From: Burkholderia latens
GTDB taxonomy: Bacteria > Pseudomonadota > Gammaproteobacteria > Burkholderiales > Burkholderiaceae
Assembly: GCF_902499045.1 (NCBI RefSeq)
Contig: NZ_CABVPL010000032.1
Coordinates: forward strand, 1 to 64,000
Reading direction: 5' to 3'
DNA length: 64,000 bases
The translations under genes were made by a program, and so were the position numbers. This document shows, piece after piece, positions 8,452 through 17,266 of this stretch (within the stretch, counting starts at the first letter, position 1; every line of letters starts with the position of its first letter). Under the pieces are notes generated by a model, which did not search any database, was not told where the DNA came from, and saw only the letters and a program-made list of their open reading frames with translations.

Positions 8452-9548
8452 CACCGCCCCTCCGCCGCCGCACGCGCGCCGACGGGCACGGCTTCCCGGG
8501 ACAGGCTTCGGTAGTAGCCGGACTCGGTATCGTAGAAATGGCAATGACGAATCACGTGCCACAGATCGCCGAACGTGAAGTCCTTCTCGCGGATCATGCC
8601 CGGATATGCCTCCTTGAGCGCCGCCTGGGCCTTCGGCAGGTTGTAGAACGGCACGATCGGCGCGACGTGGTGCGCCGTATGCACCGAAATGTTGTGCGTC
8701 ATGAAGTGCAGCCACTTCGGATACCGGTAGTCGGTCGTCACCAGCAGGCGGCTCGCGTTCGGCGTCCAGTGCTGCGACGGCAGGAACGGGATCTCGTCCG
8801 ACGTGTGATGCATCAGCGTCGTCGCGCTGAACCACGCGTGAATCATGAGCCACGGCACGACGAAATACAGGAACAGGCCGGTGATGCCGGTGAAGTAGAT
8901 CAGCGCCGGGAAATAGAGCGCGGACGCGAACAGCACGAACGCGATCGAGCGTTTCACGTCGCGCCGCATCTCGCGCTTCGGATAGAAGCCCGGACGGAAG
9001 CCCGATTCCTTCCAGTAGCTCACCGTACCCGCCCAGAACAGCCACTTTCGCGTGCCGGCGTACTCGAGGCGCTTGAGAAGCGGCATGCGATCGTAAAGCG
9101 GCGCCGGAATCGGCCGCCAGTCGGTATCGAGTTCGAGGTTGTTGGTATTCGCGTGATGCAGGTTGTGCGTGTGACGCCACGCATGGAACGGATACAGCAG
9201 CGGCAGAAGCGACAGGTGCCCGATTGCCAGGTTGAACCATCGAGAGCGGGAAAACGAGTTGTGCCCGCAATCGTGCGCGATGCAATGCAGCCCCCAGCCG
9301 CCCAGGCCTGCAAGCAGCCACAGCGGAACGTAGAACAGCCAATGCGGCGCGTACGCGATGCCGACGATCGCGCCGATGTACGCCGCATAGCTGACGACGA
9401 AGCCGAGCACGCCGCGCCATACGCGCGGCTCGTACAGCGATTTCGGAATCGCGTCGGTCAGCCGCACGCCCTCGAGCGACTTCGACTTCTGCATGAATTC
9501 GTCGAAACGCGCCGGCGGCGCGCTCGGAACGGTGTAGGTGTTCGCCAT
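8451..9548 (-). CDS. Membrane fatty acid desaturase/acetylenase (third core polyyne desaturase)
   Basis: A 365-residue integral membrane di-iron desaturase of the Delta-12/omega-3 (FAD2-like) type. The three histidine boxes are HDCGH (92-96), HTHNLHH (126-132) and a C-terminal HTAHH, with hydrophobic segments before box 1 and between boxes 2 and 3. FAD2-like enzymes include plant acetylenases, so this protein may turn double bonds into triple bonds or make the terminal alkyne. GGGAG lies six bases before the ATG. It follows the acyl carrier protein by 13 bp, so its substrate is likely the carrier-bound acyl chain. Confidence 0.9.
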   Translation of the reverse strand: MANTYTVPSAPPARFDEFMQKSKSLEGVRLTDAIPKSLYEPRVWRGVLGFVVSYAAYIGAIVGIAYAPHWLFYVPLWLLAGLGGWGLHCIAHDCGHNSFSRSRWFNLAIGHLSLLPLLYPFHAWRHTHNLHHANTNNLELDTDWRPIPAPLYDRMPLLKRLEYAGTRKWLFWAGTVSYWKESGFRPGFYPKREMRRDVKRSIAFVLFASALYFPALIYFTGITGLFLYFVVPWLMIHAWFSATTLMHHTSDEIPFLPSQHWTPNASRLLVTTDYRYPKWLHFMTHNISVHTAHHVAPIVPFYNLPKAQAALKEAYPGMIREKDFTFGDLWHVIRHCHFYDTESGYYRSLSREAVPVGARAAAEGR

Positions 9549-9561
9549 GTCGATCTCCCGC

Positions 9562-9882
9562 TTACGCCGTTTGCAGACCGAGCTCGGTCGACAGGTGGCG
9601 CGCCAGTTCGTCGATGCTGTTGTGTTCGAACAGCAGCGCCGGCGACAGTCGCTGCTCGACGACCTTCTCCAGATCGCCCGACACCTGCACGGCGACGATC
9701 GAATCGAGCCCGTACTCGTCGAAGCCTTTGGCGGGATCGATCGCCGACCGGTCCACCTTCAGCTGCTTCGCGAGCCGATCGACCAGCCAGCTGCGGATCG
9801 ACGCTTCCGTCAGCGGGCCGATATCGGCGGCCGCCGCTTTCTTGCGGCCGAACAGGCCACCCAGGATTCCAGCTTGAGACAT
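9562..9882 (-). CDS. Acyl carrier protein of the polyyne-type cluster
   Basis: A 106-residue acyl carrier protein with an unusual N-terminal extension of about 20 residues (GGLFGRKKAAAAD) ahead of the helical carrier domain. The phosphopantetheine-accepting Ser is in GLDSIVA, preceded by FDEYGLDS, the form seen in carrier proteins of polyketide and polyyne pathways rather than in housekeeping AcpP. It is placed between desaturases, the fixed position of the carrier protein in bacterial polyyne clusters, and should hold the fatty acid loaded by the acyl-AMP ligase while the desaturases act. A phosphopantetheinyl transferase is not encoded in the window. Confidence 0.93.
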   Translation of the reverse strand: MSQAGILGGLFGRKKAAAADIGPLTEASIRSWLVDRLAKQLKVDRSAIDPAKGFDEYGLDSIVAVQVSGDLEKVVEQRLSPALLFEHNSIDELARHLSTELGLQTA

Positions 9883-9937
9883 GATGAATCACCCTTCCTT
9901 ACGAGGAAAATGAACGAAATAACGACAGCAACCTGCT

Positions 9938-10921
9938 TCAATGCGGGTGTTTCGCGAGCTTGCGGATCGCCGCTGGCGTCGGCTGGCGCAGATCCCAGAC
10001 GACGCGCAGCTTGCCGAGCGTCCACAGCACCCACGCGCTGAGATCCGGCTCGTACCACTTCACCGAGTGGCGGTATGACGCGGGGAACGCGTGGTGGTTG
10101 TTCTGCAGGCCTTCGCCGAACGTGAGCACGGCGACCGTCCAGTTGTTCGCGCTGTTGTCGTCGGTCTTGAACGGCCTTCCGCCGAACATGTGGCAAACGG
10201 AACCCACGCACCACGCGGCCTGATTGGCCAGGAAAATCCGCGCGAAGCCGCCGAACAGGAGGCCGTTCCACGCGCCATGCCAGGAGCCGGCAACGGCGCC
10301 GCCGATCGCGGCGGGCAGCACGAGGCCGAGCACGATCCACCACGCGTAGGTGCGGTGATAGAAAAACAGGCGGCGGTCGCGCAACACATCGGGTGCGAAG
10401 AACGTCCAGCCCGATACGTCGGCGGCGAGCATCCACGGCATGTGCGCATACCAGAGGCCGCGCAGTTTCGCGAACAGGCCGTTGCCGGCCAGGTTCGGCG
10501 AATGCGGATCGCCTTGCTGATCGCTGTACAGGTGATGACGCCGGTGCGTCGTCACCCAGAACATGATCGGCCCTTGCGCGGCCATCGATCCGCAGATCAG
10601 CAGCAGCCCTTCGAACCACTTCGAGGTCCGGAACGTCTTGTGCGCGAGATACCGATGGAAGCCCATCGTGATCCCGCCCATGTGCAGGAAATAGAACACC
10701 GCGAACAGCACCAGATCGGTGACGGCGAAGTCGCCCAGCACGAGCTGCCGTACCGCCAGCGCGAAGCCGGCAAGCGGCACCAGCATCACGGCCAGCGCGG
10801 TATAGCGTTTGACGCGCGCCCCGCTGCCCTTTAGCGGCGAAACACCGGGGATCTGCCCGTCGGCGGCCGACAGCCCGCCTGCGGCGGTGACGCCGGGTGC
10901 AACCTGAATCGACGAATTCAT
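9938..10921 (-). CDS. Delta-9-type acyl desaturase with an altered third histidine box
   Basis: A 327-residue membrane desaturase of the stearoyl-CoA/acyl-ACP Delta-9 class. Box 1 is HRYLAH (89-94), box 2 HRRHH (126-130). Box 3, normally HNNHH, reads QNNHH (273-277); the CAG codon lies at 10103-10105, so one di-iron ligand is replaced by Gln. The neighbouring paralogue keeps HNNHH, so the change is specific to this copy. It has four predicted membrane helices in two hairpins. GGAG lies before the ATG at 10921; the reading frame continues upstream to 11140 only as overlap with the next gene. Probable role: one of the desaturation or acetylenation steps on the carrier-bound chain. Confidence 0.9.
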   Translation of the reverse strand: MNSSIQVAPGVTAAGGLSAADGQIPGVSPLKGSGARVKRYTALAVMLVPLAGFALAVRQLVLGDFAVTDLVLFAVFYFLHMGGITMGFHRYLAHKTFRTSKWFEGLLLICGSMAAQGPIMFWVTTHRRHHLYSDQQGDPHSPNLAGNGLFAKLRGLWYAHMPWMLAADVSGWTFFAPDVLRDRRLFFYHRTYAWWIVLGLVLPAAIGGAVAGSWHGAWNGLLFGGFARIFLANQAAWCVGSVCHMFGGRPFKTDDNSANNWTVAVLTFGEGLQNNHHAFPASYRHSVKWYEPDLSAWVLWTLGKLRVVWDLRQPTPAAIRKLAKHPH

Positions 10922-10946
10922 AGGATTCTCCAAACGCTGAATAGGA

Positions 10947-11906
10947 TTACGGCGAAGTTGACGGGGCCGCCGCGCCGCGCTTCGGGGCATAGCGCACTTC
11001 CGTGACGAGGCCCAGCGCGTCGAGCAAGCGGATGAACCATGCGGACGGATCGAGCTGCCAGAACATGTGATCGTTGTTCGCGAAGGCCGGCTGTGCGTGA
11101 TGGTTGTTGTGCCACGCGCCGCCCACCGAAACGATCGCAAGCAGACCCAGATTGCGACTGTGGTCGCGCGTCGCGTGCGGACGCGTGCCGATGGTGTGGC
11201 ACAGCGAATTCACGGCCCAGGTCGACTGATCGAGCAGGAAGATCCGTGCGAGCCCACCCCACAGGAAACCGCCGACGGCCCCGGGCAACGCGTGCCCGGC
11301 GGGCGCGAACCACGCGCCGGCCAGCGCGGGAATCGCGAGGCCGAGCAGCACCCACCACCCGTAACGCAGATTCAGATTGACGATCAGGCGGTCGCGCAGC
11401 AAGTCCGCGGCATACGCGCTCCAGTTGTCGCGGCGCACGGTGAACAGCCAGCCCACGTGACCGTGCCAGAGGCCCGCGAGACGGCTCGGCTTGCCGTGCC
11501 GGTTCGCGCGCGGGCGCGGCGAATGAGGATCGCCGTCCTGATCGGTGAACGCGTGATGCATCCGGTGCGTGGCGGCCCAGAACAGGATCGGCCCTTGGGC
11601 GGCCATGCTGCCGAGCACGCCGAGCATCACGGTGACGATCGGCCGCCCCTTGAACGCGCGGTGCGAGAAATAGCGGTGCATGCCGGTTTCGACGCCGATC
11701 GCGGTCAGGAAATACATCACCGCCAGCAACACGAAGTCGGTTGCGCGCACCCCGTATATCCACGTGTATGCAATCGCGAGCGCGAAACCGAGCGCGGGTA
11801 GGCCGACGGTCAGATAAGCGAGCCGGCGCGCGCGCGAGTCGGTGTCGGCTTCGGCCGCACGGGCGGCCGCGGGTGTTCGCGAAGACGAGGAATCTGCTTC
11901 AGCCAT
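10947..11906 (-). CDS. Delta-9-type acyl desaturase (first core polyyne desaturase)
   Basis: A 319-residue membrane di-iron desaturase, clearly a tandem paralogue of the next gene downstream (25 bp away). All three boxes are intact: HRYFSH (77-82), HRMHH (114-118) and HNNHH near residue 270. The sequence GSMAAQGPI between boxes 1 and 2 is shared by both paralogues. The N-terminal 25 residues are Ala/Ser/Glu-rich and likely disordered. GGAG is six bases before the ATG. It probably introduces the first double bond into the ligase-loaded fatty acid. The order ligase, desaturase, desaturase, carrier protein is diagnostic of polyyne clusters. Confidence 0.92.
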   Translation of the reverse strand: MAEADSSSSRTPAAARAAEADTDSRARRLAYLTVGLPALGFALAIAYTWIYGVRATDFVLLAVMYFLTAIGVETGMHRYFSHRAFKGRPIVTVMLGVLGSMAAQGPILFWAATHRMHHAFTDQDGDPHSPRPRANRHGKPSRLAGLWHGHVGWLFTVRRDNWSAYAADLLRDRLIVNLNLRYGWWVLLGLAIPALAGAWFAPAGHALPGAVGGFLWGGLARIFLLDQSTWAVNSLCHTIGTRPHATRDHSRNLGLLAIVSVGGAWHNNHHAQPAFANNDHMFWQLDPSAWFIRLLDALGLVTEVRYAPKRGAAAPSTSP

Positions 11907-11966
11907 GACTGGCTCCGAAGAAAGACAACGACAATGGAAATCGGCGATGAACCGTGTACGGACGGC

Positions 11967-13766
11967 TTACGCGCGAGCGTCGAGCGTGCTCAGGCTGCCT
12001 TGCTGGAACGCCTGCTTGCACGCTTGCCGGCGGACCTTGCCGCTGGTCGTCAGCGGAATCGCACCGGTCGGCCCCAGGTGCACCACCGCTGGCGCAACCC
12101 CGTGATCGCGCGTGACCGCCGACGTGATCGCCGCGCGCACCTCGCGCATTTGCTCCGGGCTCAGACGTCGCGAACGCTTGAGCTCCGCGACGACGACGAG
12201 CGACTCCGTGGGGCCGCCGTCGATCGAAAACGCGACCACGCCGTTCGTTCGAATCGCGTCGTGCGCCGACTGCACCGATCGTTCGATGTCGGTCGGATAG
12301 AGATTGCGCCCGGCGACGATCACCACGTCCTTGATCCGGCCCGTCACGAACAGCTCGCCGTGATTCAGGAAACCGAGATCGCCCGTGCGGAGGTAACGGC
12401 ACGAATCGTCGTCGCCGCGTCCGCCGCTGATCGCCGCCGCGAACACGTCGGCGCTGTCCGCGCGGCCGAGATAGCCCGCCGCGACGTTCGGACCGCTGAA
12501 CCAGATTTCGCCGATGGTCCGCTCCGGCAGCACGCGTTGCGTCGCAGGATCGACGATCAGCAGCCGATGGCCGGCGGCCACGGGCCCGCAGCCGACCAGC
12601 GTGGTGCGCCCGCGCGCATCGGATTGCGGGTCGTGCGGCTCGCACACGCCGCGGGCGAGCGCTTCCTTGTCGACGTCGATCAGCGTGATCGGCGAACGGC
12701 CCACCTTGCCGGAGACGTACAGCGTCGCCTCCGCCATTCCGTAGCAGGGCACGACGGCGCTGCGCGCGAAGCCGTGCCGGCCGAAACGCGCGAAGAAGCG
12801 TTCGAGCGTCGTGTGGCTCACCGGCTCCGCGCCGCAGAATACGTGCTGCAGCGAGCCGAGATCGAGCGTGGCGGCTTCTTCGTCGCTGATGTTGTCGACG
12901 CACAGGTCGAACGCGAAATTCGGTGCGACGCTCGTGGTCACGCGATAGTCGGTGATCGCCTTGAGCCAGCGATACGGACGCTGGACGAAATGCTGCGGCG
13001 ACAGGATCACGAGCGGGAAGCCGCTGAACACGGCGAGCAGCAGTGCGCCCATCAGGCCCATGTCGTGATACGGCGGCAGCCACGTACAGCCGACGCGCGC
13101 CGGATCGTCGCCGAGCCGTTCGGCGATCACCGCGCAGTTGCTGACGAGATTCGCGTGCGTGACGATCACGCCTTTGGGCTCGCCCGTCGAGCCGGACGTG
13201 TATTGCAGCAGCGCCGGCCGATCCGGATCGACACCCTCCGCGAGCAGGCTGCGCACGTCGTGCGCCGATGTGTCGATATCGTCGAACGCGTGTTCCTCGA
13301 TCGTCAGCAACGCAGGCGCGGCGCGCTCGCCGCCGTGGAGCCCGTCGAGCTCCTGTTGCAGCGATCGATGATGCTTGCCGGCAATGACGACGTCGGGACG
13401 GGCATCGCGGCAGATCGATGCGAAGCGCGCCACCGCACGAGAGCCGGCCGGCGGAAACGAAGGAACCGCGGTCGCCCCCGCCAGCAGGATGCCGAACAGC
13501 GCGGCAACGTAGCTCAGGCCCGGTTCGAGCAGCAACAACACGCGCCGTTCGTGCAGCGCGTGCTGCAGCACCATATTGCGCACATGAACCGCCGCCGCGG
13601 CGAACTGGCCGTATGACCAGCTCACGACATCGTCCTCGCCGTCGCGAAGAAAATGGAAGGCGATTCGCTCGGGTGTGTGCTCGGCACGCTCGCGAAGAAT
13701 ATCGAGCAGAGACGAGGTCGTGCGTTCCGCCGGCAAAGCGGAGGGGAGAATACTACCGGCCATCAT
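11967..13766 (-). CDS. Fatty acyl-AMP ligase starting the polyyne pathway
   Basis: A 599-residue member of the ANL adenylating superfamily. YTSGSTGEPKGV is the P-loop-like A3 motif, CYGMAEAT the A5 motif, YLRTGDLGF the A7 motif and GRIKDVVIVAGRNLYPTDIE the A8 hinge; TTSGKVRR near the C-terminus carries the catalytic Lys region. The pattern PPYHDMGL and the NLYPTDIE hinge are typical of fatty acyl-AMP ligases, which pass acyl-adenylate to a carrier protein instead of CoA. Two ATG codons (13766 and 13763) start the gene; a GAGGG lies four and seven bases before them, so the second may be used. Downstream genes follow at 25-60 bp. It should activate a medium or long fatty acid and load the carrier protein at 9562-9882. 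Confidence 0.93.
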   Translation of the reverse strand: MMAGSILPSALPAERTTSSLLDILRERAEHTPERIAFHFLRDGEDDVVSWSYGQFAAAAVHVRNMVLQHALHERRVLLLLEPGLSYVAALFGILLAGATAVPSFPPAGSRAVARFASICRDARPDVVIAGKHHRSLQQELDGLHGGERAAPALLTIEEHAFDDIDTSAHDVRSLLAEGVDPDRPALLQYTSGSTGEPKGVIVTHANLVSNCAVIAERLGDDPARVGCTWLPPYHDMGLMGALLLAVFSGFPLVILSPQHFVQRPYRWLKAITDYRVTTSVAPNFAFDLCVDNISDEEAATLDLGSLQHVFCGAEPVSHTTLERFFARFGRHGFARSAVVPCYGMAEATLYVSGKVGRSPITLIDVDKEALARGVCEPHDPQSDARGRTTLVGCGPVAAGHRLLIVDPATQRVLPERTIGEIWFSGPNVAAGYLGRADSADVFAAAISGGRGDDDSCRYLRTGDLGFLNHGELFVTGRIKDVVIVAGRNLYPTDIERSVQSAHDAIRTNGVVAFSIDGGPTESLVVVAELKRSRRLSPEQMREVRAAITSAVTRDHGVAPAVVHLGPTGAIPLTTSGKVRRQACKQAFQQGSLSTLDARA

Positions 13767-13785
13767 GAGACCCTCGGATTATCGG

Positions 13786-13805
13786 TTTTGTTTTGTTTTG
13801 TTTTG
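13786..13805. repeat. Pentanucleotide tandem repeat (TTTTG)x4 in the ligase leader
   Basis: Four exact copies of TTTTG (CAAAA on the transcribed strand sense) sit 20-39 bp upstream of the fatty acyl-AMP ligase ATG, between a strong hairpin and the GAGGG ribosome-binding site. It is the only short tandem repeat of this kind noticed in the window and is AT-rich against a GC-rich background. Confidence 0.9.
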
Positions 13806-13823
13806 GGTGAAAACGTCATGCCC

Positions 13824-13849
13824 GGCCGCGTGCCGAACGGCACGCGGCC
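13824..13849 (-). terminator. Strong hairpin between exporter and ligase genes
   Basis: A perfect 11-bp stem (13824-13834 against 13839-13849) with a GAAC loop begins two bases after the MFS stop codon. In the minus-strand direction only a TTTT about ten bases later follows, so it may work as a partial terminator, attenuator or mRNA-processing boundary rather than a full stop. Confidence 0.55.
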
Positions 13850-13850
13850 A

Positions 13851-15269
13851 TCAATGTGCCGCCGCGGATGCGAGCGCGCGAGGCCGCGTATCCACCGGCG
13901 CGCACAGGATCGCGGTTGCCAGACCCAGCGCAATCTGCAAGTAACAGAGCGTGTGAAATTCGGCGAGGCGCGCAATTGCATTGCCGGTGATCGCGACCGT
14001 CAGCGCCACGCCGAGCACCGATCCCATCTGGCGTATCGCCTGGTTCACGGCCGAGCCGACGCCGAACCTCTCCGGCGGCAGATGCGCAACGGCGGCAGCC
14101 GACAATGAAGGCATCACCATGCCGACCCCCAATCCGGTCAGCAGCGCCCCCGGCAGCCACGCATGCACATAGTCGGGATTGACGCCGGGCACGAGCGCGA
14201 ACCATATGCTTGCCGCCACGGATATCAGGCTTCCCGTCACCAGCAGAAGCCGGTGCCCCGCGCGCGCCGCGAACCGGCCGCACACGATCGCGGTGGGAAC
14301 GACGAGCAGCGGCCCTGGGCTGCCGGCCAATCCCGCACGCGTCAGCGAATACGACCAGACGCCGGTGGTGAACAGGAACGTCTGGAAAAACATCATCGCG
14401 AAGCCGATTGCGAAGCACAGCGACGCCAGATTGATGTAGCAGTAAGTCCGGTCCTGGAACAACGACAGATCGATCGCCGGGGCACGCGCGGTGCGCGCCC
14501 ATGCAACGAACGCCGCCAGCATCCCCAGCCCGCCCGCGATCGCCAGCGCCACCTTCGGCGACGTCCAGCCGAGCGCCTCGGACTGCACCAGTCCGAACGC
14601 GATCGAGCCGACGCCGAGGATCAGCAGGACGACGCCCGCGAGATCCAGCGGCGCACCGCGCTCGGGATCGCGCGACTCGTCGAGAACGCGCCACCCCTGC
14701 CATAGCGCGATCGTCCCGAGCGGCAGATTGACAAAGAACGCCCACGGCCAGCCGAAGCGATCGACCAGGAACGAGCCGAGGCTCGGCCCCAGCGCACCGG
14801 CCACCCCGCTGACCGCGCCCCACGAGCTCACCGCGATCGCCCGTTTGCTGACGGGGAACGCCGCCAGCAGAATCGACAGCGATGCAGGCAGCAGCAGTGC
14901 CGCGCCTGCGCCCTGCACCGCGCGCATCGCCCACAGCATCTCGACACGCGCGGCGATCCCGCAGCCGAACGATCCGGCCACGAACATCGCGAGTCCGAGC
15001 AGGAACGTTCGCTTGCGCCCGTACAGGTCGGCCAGGCGGCCGGCCGGCACGAGCAACGCGGCGAACACCAGCGTGTAGGCGTTCAATACCCACAACAGGC
15101 CGCCCGAATCCGCACCGGGAAACGCCTGCCGCAGCGCGGGAAATGCCGCGTAGAGCACGGTGACGTCGATCGAAACGAGGAACACCGCCACGCTTGCGAT
15201 ACAGAAAACCGGCCACGGCGAAATCGGGTTCGTCTGCGCCGGCGACGCGGGCACGCTGCGTCCGTTCAT
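13851..15269 (-). CDS. MFS drug-efflux transporter (DHA2 type), probable product exporter
   Basis: A 472-residue inner-membrane protein with about 14 hydrophobic segments, the count of the DHA2 drug:H+ antiporter group. Motif A is seen in the first loop (GRLADLYGRKRTFLLG), and motif C-like GPSLGSFLVDRFGWPWAFFVNLP follows in helix 5, a signature of exporters. It is coupled to its neighbours (4 bp after the upstream gene) inside the quorum-linked biosynthetic run, so export of the polyyne product and self-protection is the natural reading. GAGG lies nine bases before the ATG. Substrate specificity cannot be seen from sequence. Confidence 0.88.
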   Translation of the reverse strand: MNGRSVPASPAQTNPISPWPVFCIASVAVFLVSIDVTVLYAAFPALRQAFPGADSGGLLWVLNAYTLVFAALLVPAGRLADLYGRKRTFLLGLAMFVAGSFGCGIAARVEMLWAMRAVQGAGAALLLPASLSILLAAFPVSKRAIAVSSWGAVSGVAGALGPSLGSFLVDRFGWPWAFFVNLPLGTIALWQGWRVLDESRDPERGAPLDLAGVVLLILGVGSIAFGLVQSEALGWTSPKVALAIAGGLGMLAAFVAWARTARAPAIDLSLFQDRTYCYINLASLCFAIGFAMMFFQTFLFTTGVWSYSLTRAGLAGSPGPLLVVPTAIVCGRFAARAGHRLLLVTGSLISVAASIWFALVPGVNPDYVHAWLPGALLTGLGVGMVMPSLSAAAVAHLPPERFGVGSAVNQAIRQMGSVLGVALTVAITGNAIARLAEFHTLCYLQIALGLATAILCAPVDTRPRALASAAAH

Positions 15270-15273
15270 GGAC

Positions 15274-16185
15274 TTATACCTCGCGACGCTGGCGCGACGT
15301 CACGCCGTCGCCCGATTCGGGTTCGGCGTCCGGTTCGAAATACGACGGATCGAGAAACGACAGCGTTCGCGCCCGCATCCGCGCTTGAAACAGCGCAACG
15401 ACCGGCCACGGACGCATCGCCATCGCCATGCCCTTGACGTTGCTCGCGTCTTCCCAGCAGATGACGTTGGCCACTTCCAGCGGCAGCCCGCCAACCTCGC
15501 CGGTCCAGAGGCTCAGCGTCGTCGCGCCCGCCGACAGGCGCGGCCCGCTCGCGCGCCCGCCGTAGACCGCGATCGAGTGACCGCACACGCGCTCGACGTC
15601 CGCGCGCCCGCAAATCGGTTTGCACGCCACCGGGCTGGTCAGATACATGTCGTCGGTGATGCCGAACGGCAACTTGGCATCAAGCACTTCGTCGTCGGGA
15701 ATCGGCGGCAGCGCGGTACTGATCCCCGCGGGCAACACCCACGCATCGACGTCGACGAGATCGCGGCTCGCGTCGTACAGCGCGCGGCGGACCGGCGCCG
15801 GAAACGAGCCAAGGAAGATGTCGACCTGGATGCGCGTGCCGAACCTGCGCGCGACCGTCACGCCGCGGATCTCGCGGCCCTGGAAACGGCCGTGCCATTC
15901 ACGCCCGCCGATGTCCGCGCCGCTCCACGCGTGTTTCGGCTCGACCCCGGCAAAGACGCCGTCGGCCGCTGCCGCGACGCGCACGGCTCGATCGCAGCCG
16001 ACGATCGCTCCGAACATCATCGGGTGATGCAAACTGACCTCGTCCCGCGCCGACATCCCGAGTTCGTGCAGCAACTCGCATACATAGAGCGCGCGTCCTT
16101 GCTCATTCATCGCCGTGTCCGCCTCTGCCGTCATCGTCGTTCGTTCCGCTGCGCGCGGCACGCGCGCCGTCTCCGCGTTCGTCAT
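15274..16185 (-). CDS. Uncharacterised protein coupled to the Rieske oxygenase
   Basis: A 303-residue soluble protein that I do not recognise. No signal peptide, membrane helix or nucleotide-binding motif is visible. It has a Cys-rich patch (VACKPICGRADVERVCGHS) about two thirds along and an acidic C-terminus. The ATG at 16185 overlaps the stop of the Rieske oxygenase by four bases, and the MFS gene starts 4 bp after its stop, so it is made together with both. The size and layout (mixed alpha/beta, conserved-looking SLWTGEVGGLPLEVANVI) could suit an acetoacetate-decarboxylase-like or lactone-forming enzyme, but this is a guess. It is a good candidate for a tailoring step of the product. Confidence 0.75.
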   Translation of the reverse strand: MTNAETARVPRAAERTTMTAEADTAMNEQGRALYVCELLHELGMSARDEVSLHHPMMFGAIVGCDRAVRVAAAADGVFAGVEPKHAWSGADIGGREWHGRFQGREIRGVTVARRFGTRIQVDIFLGSFPAPVRRALYDASRDLVDVDAWVLPAGISTALPPIPDDEVLDAKLPFGITDDMYLTSPVACKPICGRADVERVCGHSIAVYGGRASGPRLSAGATTLSLWTGEVGGLPLEVANVICWEDASNVKGMAMAMRPWPVVALFQARMRARTLSFLDPSYFEPDAEPESGDGVTSRQRREV

Positions 16186-17186
16186 ACGGCCGCCCGAATG
16201 GCTGCGTCCGCGCCCATCCGCTCCAGGATCCGCCGCGCCGCGAACGCCGCGCGATCGAGCTGGATGTCGATCATGGGCGCGGCGGGGTTCCAGTTAGCCT
16301 GAAGGCTCTCCGCGACGTCCTTGTCCTCCATCACGGTGGCGAACACTTCCTTCGCGGTGAACTCGGTAAACCGCACGTTGTCGACGTCGAAATCGCGGTG
16401 CATGCCGACGAAGACGTGCGTCGTGGTGTCCGTCTCGGGCGTGAAGATCGTCGTCGTATAGACGTGGAACACCTGACCGTCGGGATCGTCGCACGCGTGA
16501 GCCCGTGTTTCGACCCGCGTGTTGCCGATCGGCCAGTACAGCACCTCCTGGAAGCGATCGATGTAGTCGAGCTTCAGGATATGGGTATAGAGCGGCGGCG
16601 TCTTCTCGCGGCGCAGGTAGCGGCGCACGCGCACTTCGGCGTCGTTGATCACGATTTCGGGCGGCGTCTCGACGATGTCGAGCGAGCCGAGCGTCTTCGC
16701 GTGCACGAAGGCCGCGTGCGAAATGTCGAGGATGTTGTCGATCCCGAACAGGTAGCTGCACGCGATCGTGCAATAGCTCATCGTGCCGGCAAGCTCGCGC
16801 GCCGAGCAGACCCAGTGATCCGGAATCGCGGCCTCGTCGGCCTCGTCGGGCTCCCCGGTCCACAGCCAGATGAAGCCGTATTTCTCGACGACGGGGAACG
16901 TGCGCACGCGCGCGCCCTTCGGGATCGTGCTCTGGCTCGGAATGCTGACGCACGCGCCGGAGCAGTCGTATCTGAGCCCGTGGTACCAGCACTGGATTTC
17001 GTCGCCGACGACGCGTCCGCGCGACAACGGAACCTGGCGGTGCGGGCACCTGTCCTCGAGCGCGACGATCGTGTTCGTCAACGTGCGATACATGACGACC
17101 TTCTGGTTCAGGATCGTCCGGGCAAAGGGTTCCCGCTGGACTTCCGCGGACAGTGCTGCTGCATACCACGCGTTCTGGATAAACAT
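16182..17186 (-). CDS. Rieske non-haem iron oxygenase (tailoring)
   Basis: A 334-residue Rieske oxygenase alpha subunit of the vanillate O-demethylase/ketosteroid hydroxylase type. The 2Fe-2S site is CPHR (about residues 47-50) with CWYHGL (about 66-71). The mononuclear iron region shows the DNILDISHAAFVH pattern with bridging Asp and the two His ligands. No ferredoxin or reductase gene lies next to it, so electrons must come from shared carriers. In a polyyne cluster it is an extra enzyme beyond the core and may hydroxylate or dehydrogenate the chain, consistent with an oxygenated product such as cepacin. The ATG has a GAGG four bases upstream. Confidence 0.9.
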   Translation of the reverse strand: MFIQNAWYAAALSAEVQREPFARTILNQKVVMYRTLTNTIVALEDRCPHRQVPLSRGRVVGDEIQCWYHGLRYDCSGACVSIPSQSTIPKGARVRTFPVVEKYGFIWLWTGEPDEADEAAIPDHWVCSARELAGTMSYCTIACSYLFGIDNILDISHAAFVHAKTLGSLDIVETPPEIVINDAEVRVRRYLRREKTPPLYTHILKLDYIDRFQEVLYWPIGNTRVETRAHACDDPDGQVFHVYTTTIFTPETDTTTHVFVGMHRDFDVDNVRFTEFTAKEVFATVMEDKDVAESLQANWNPAAPMIDIQLDRAAFAARRILERMGADAAIRAAV

Positions 17187-17266
17187 GATTCCTCACTTGG
17201 CTACATGGGCGGCGTGCCGGCACACCCGACGCGCGCACGAGTCGGCGTGCGCGCTCCCGATCGTTT

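Noticed and set aside
6745-8514. 589-residue plus-strand frame opposite thiolase, rubredoxin and hydrolase
   Set aside because: Antisense to three well-supported genes; no domain signal.
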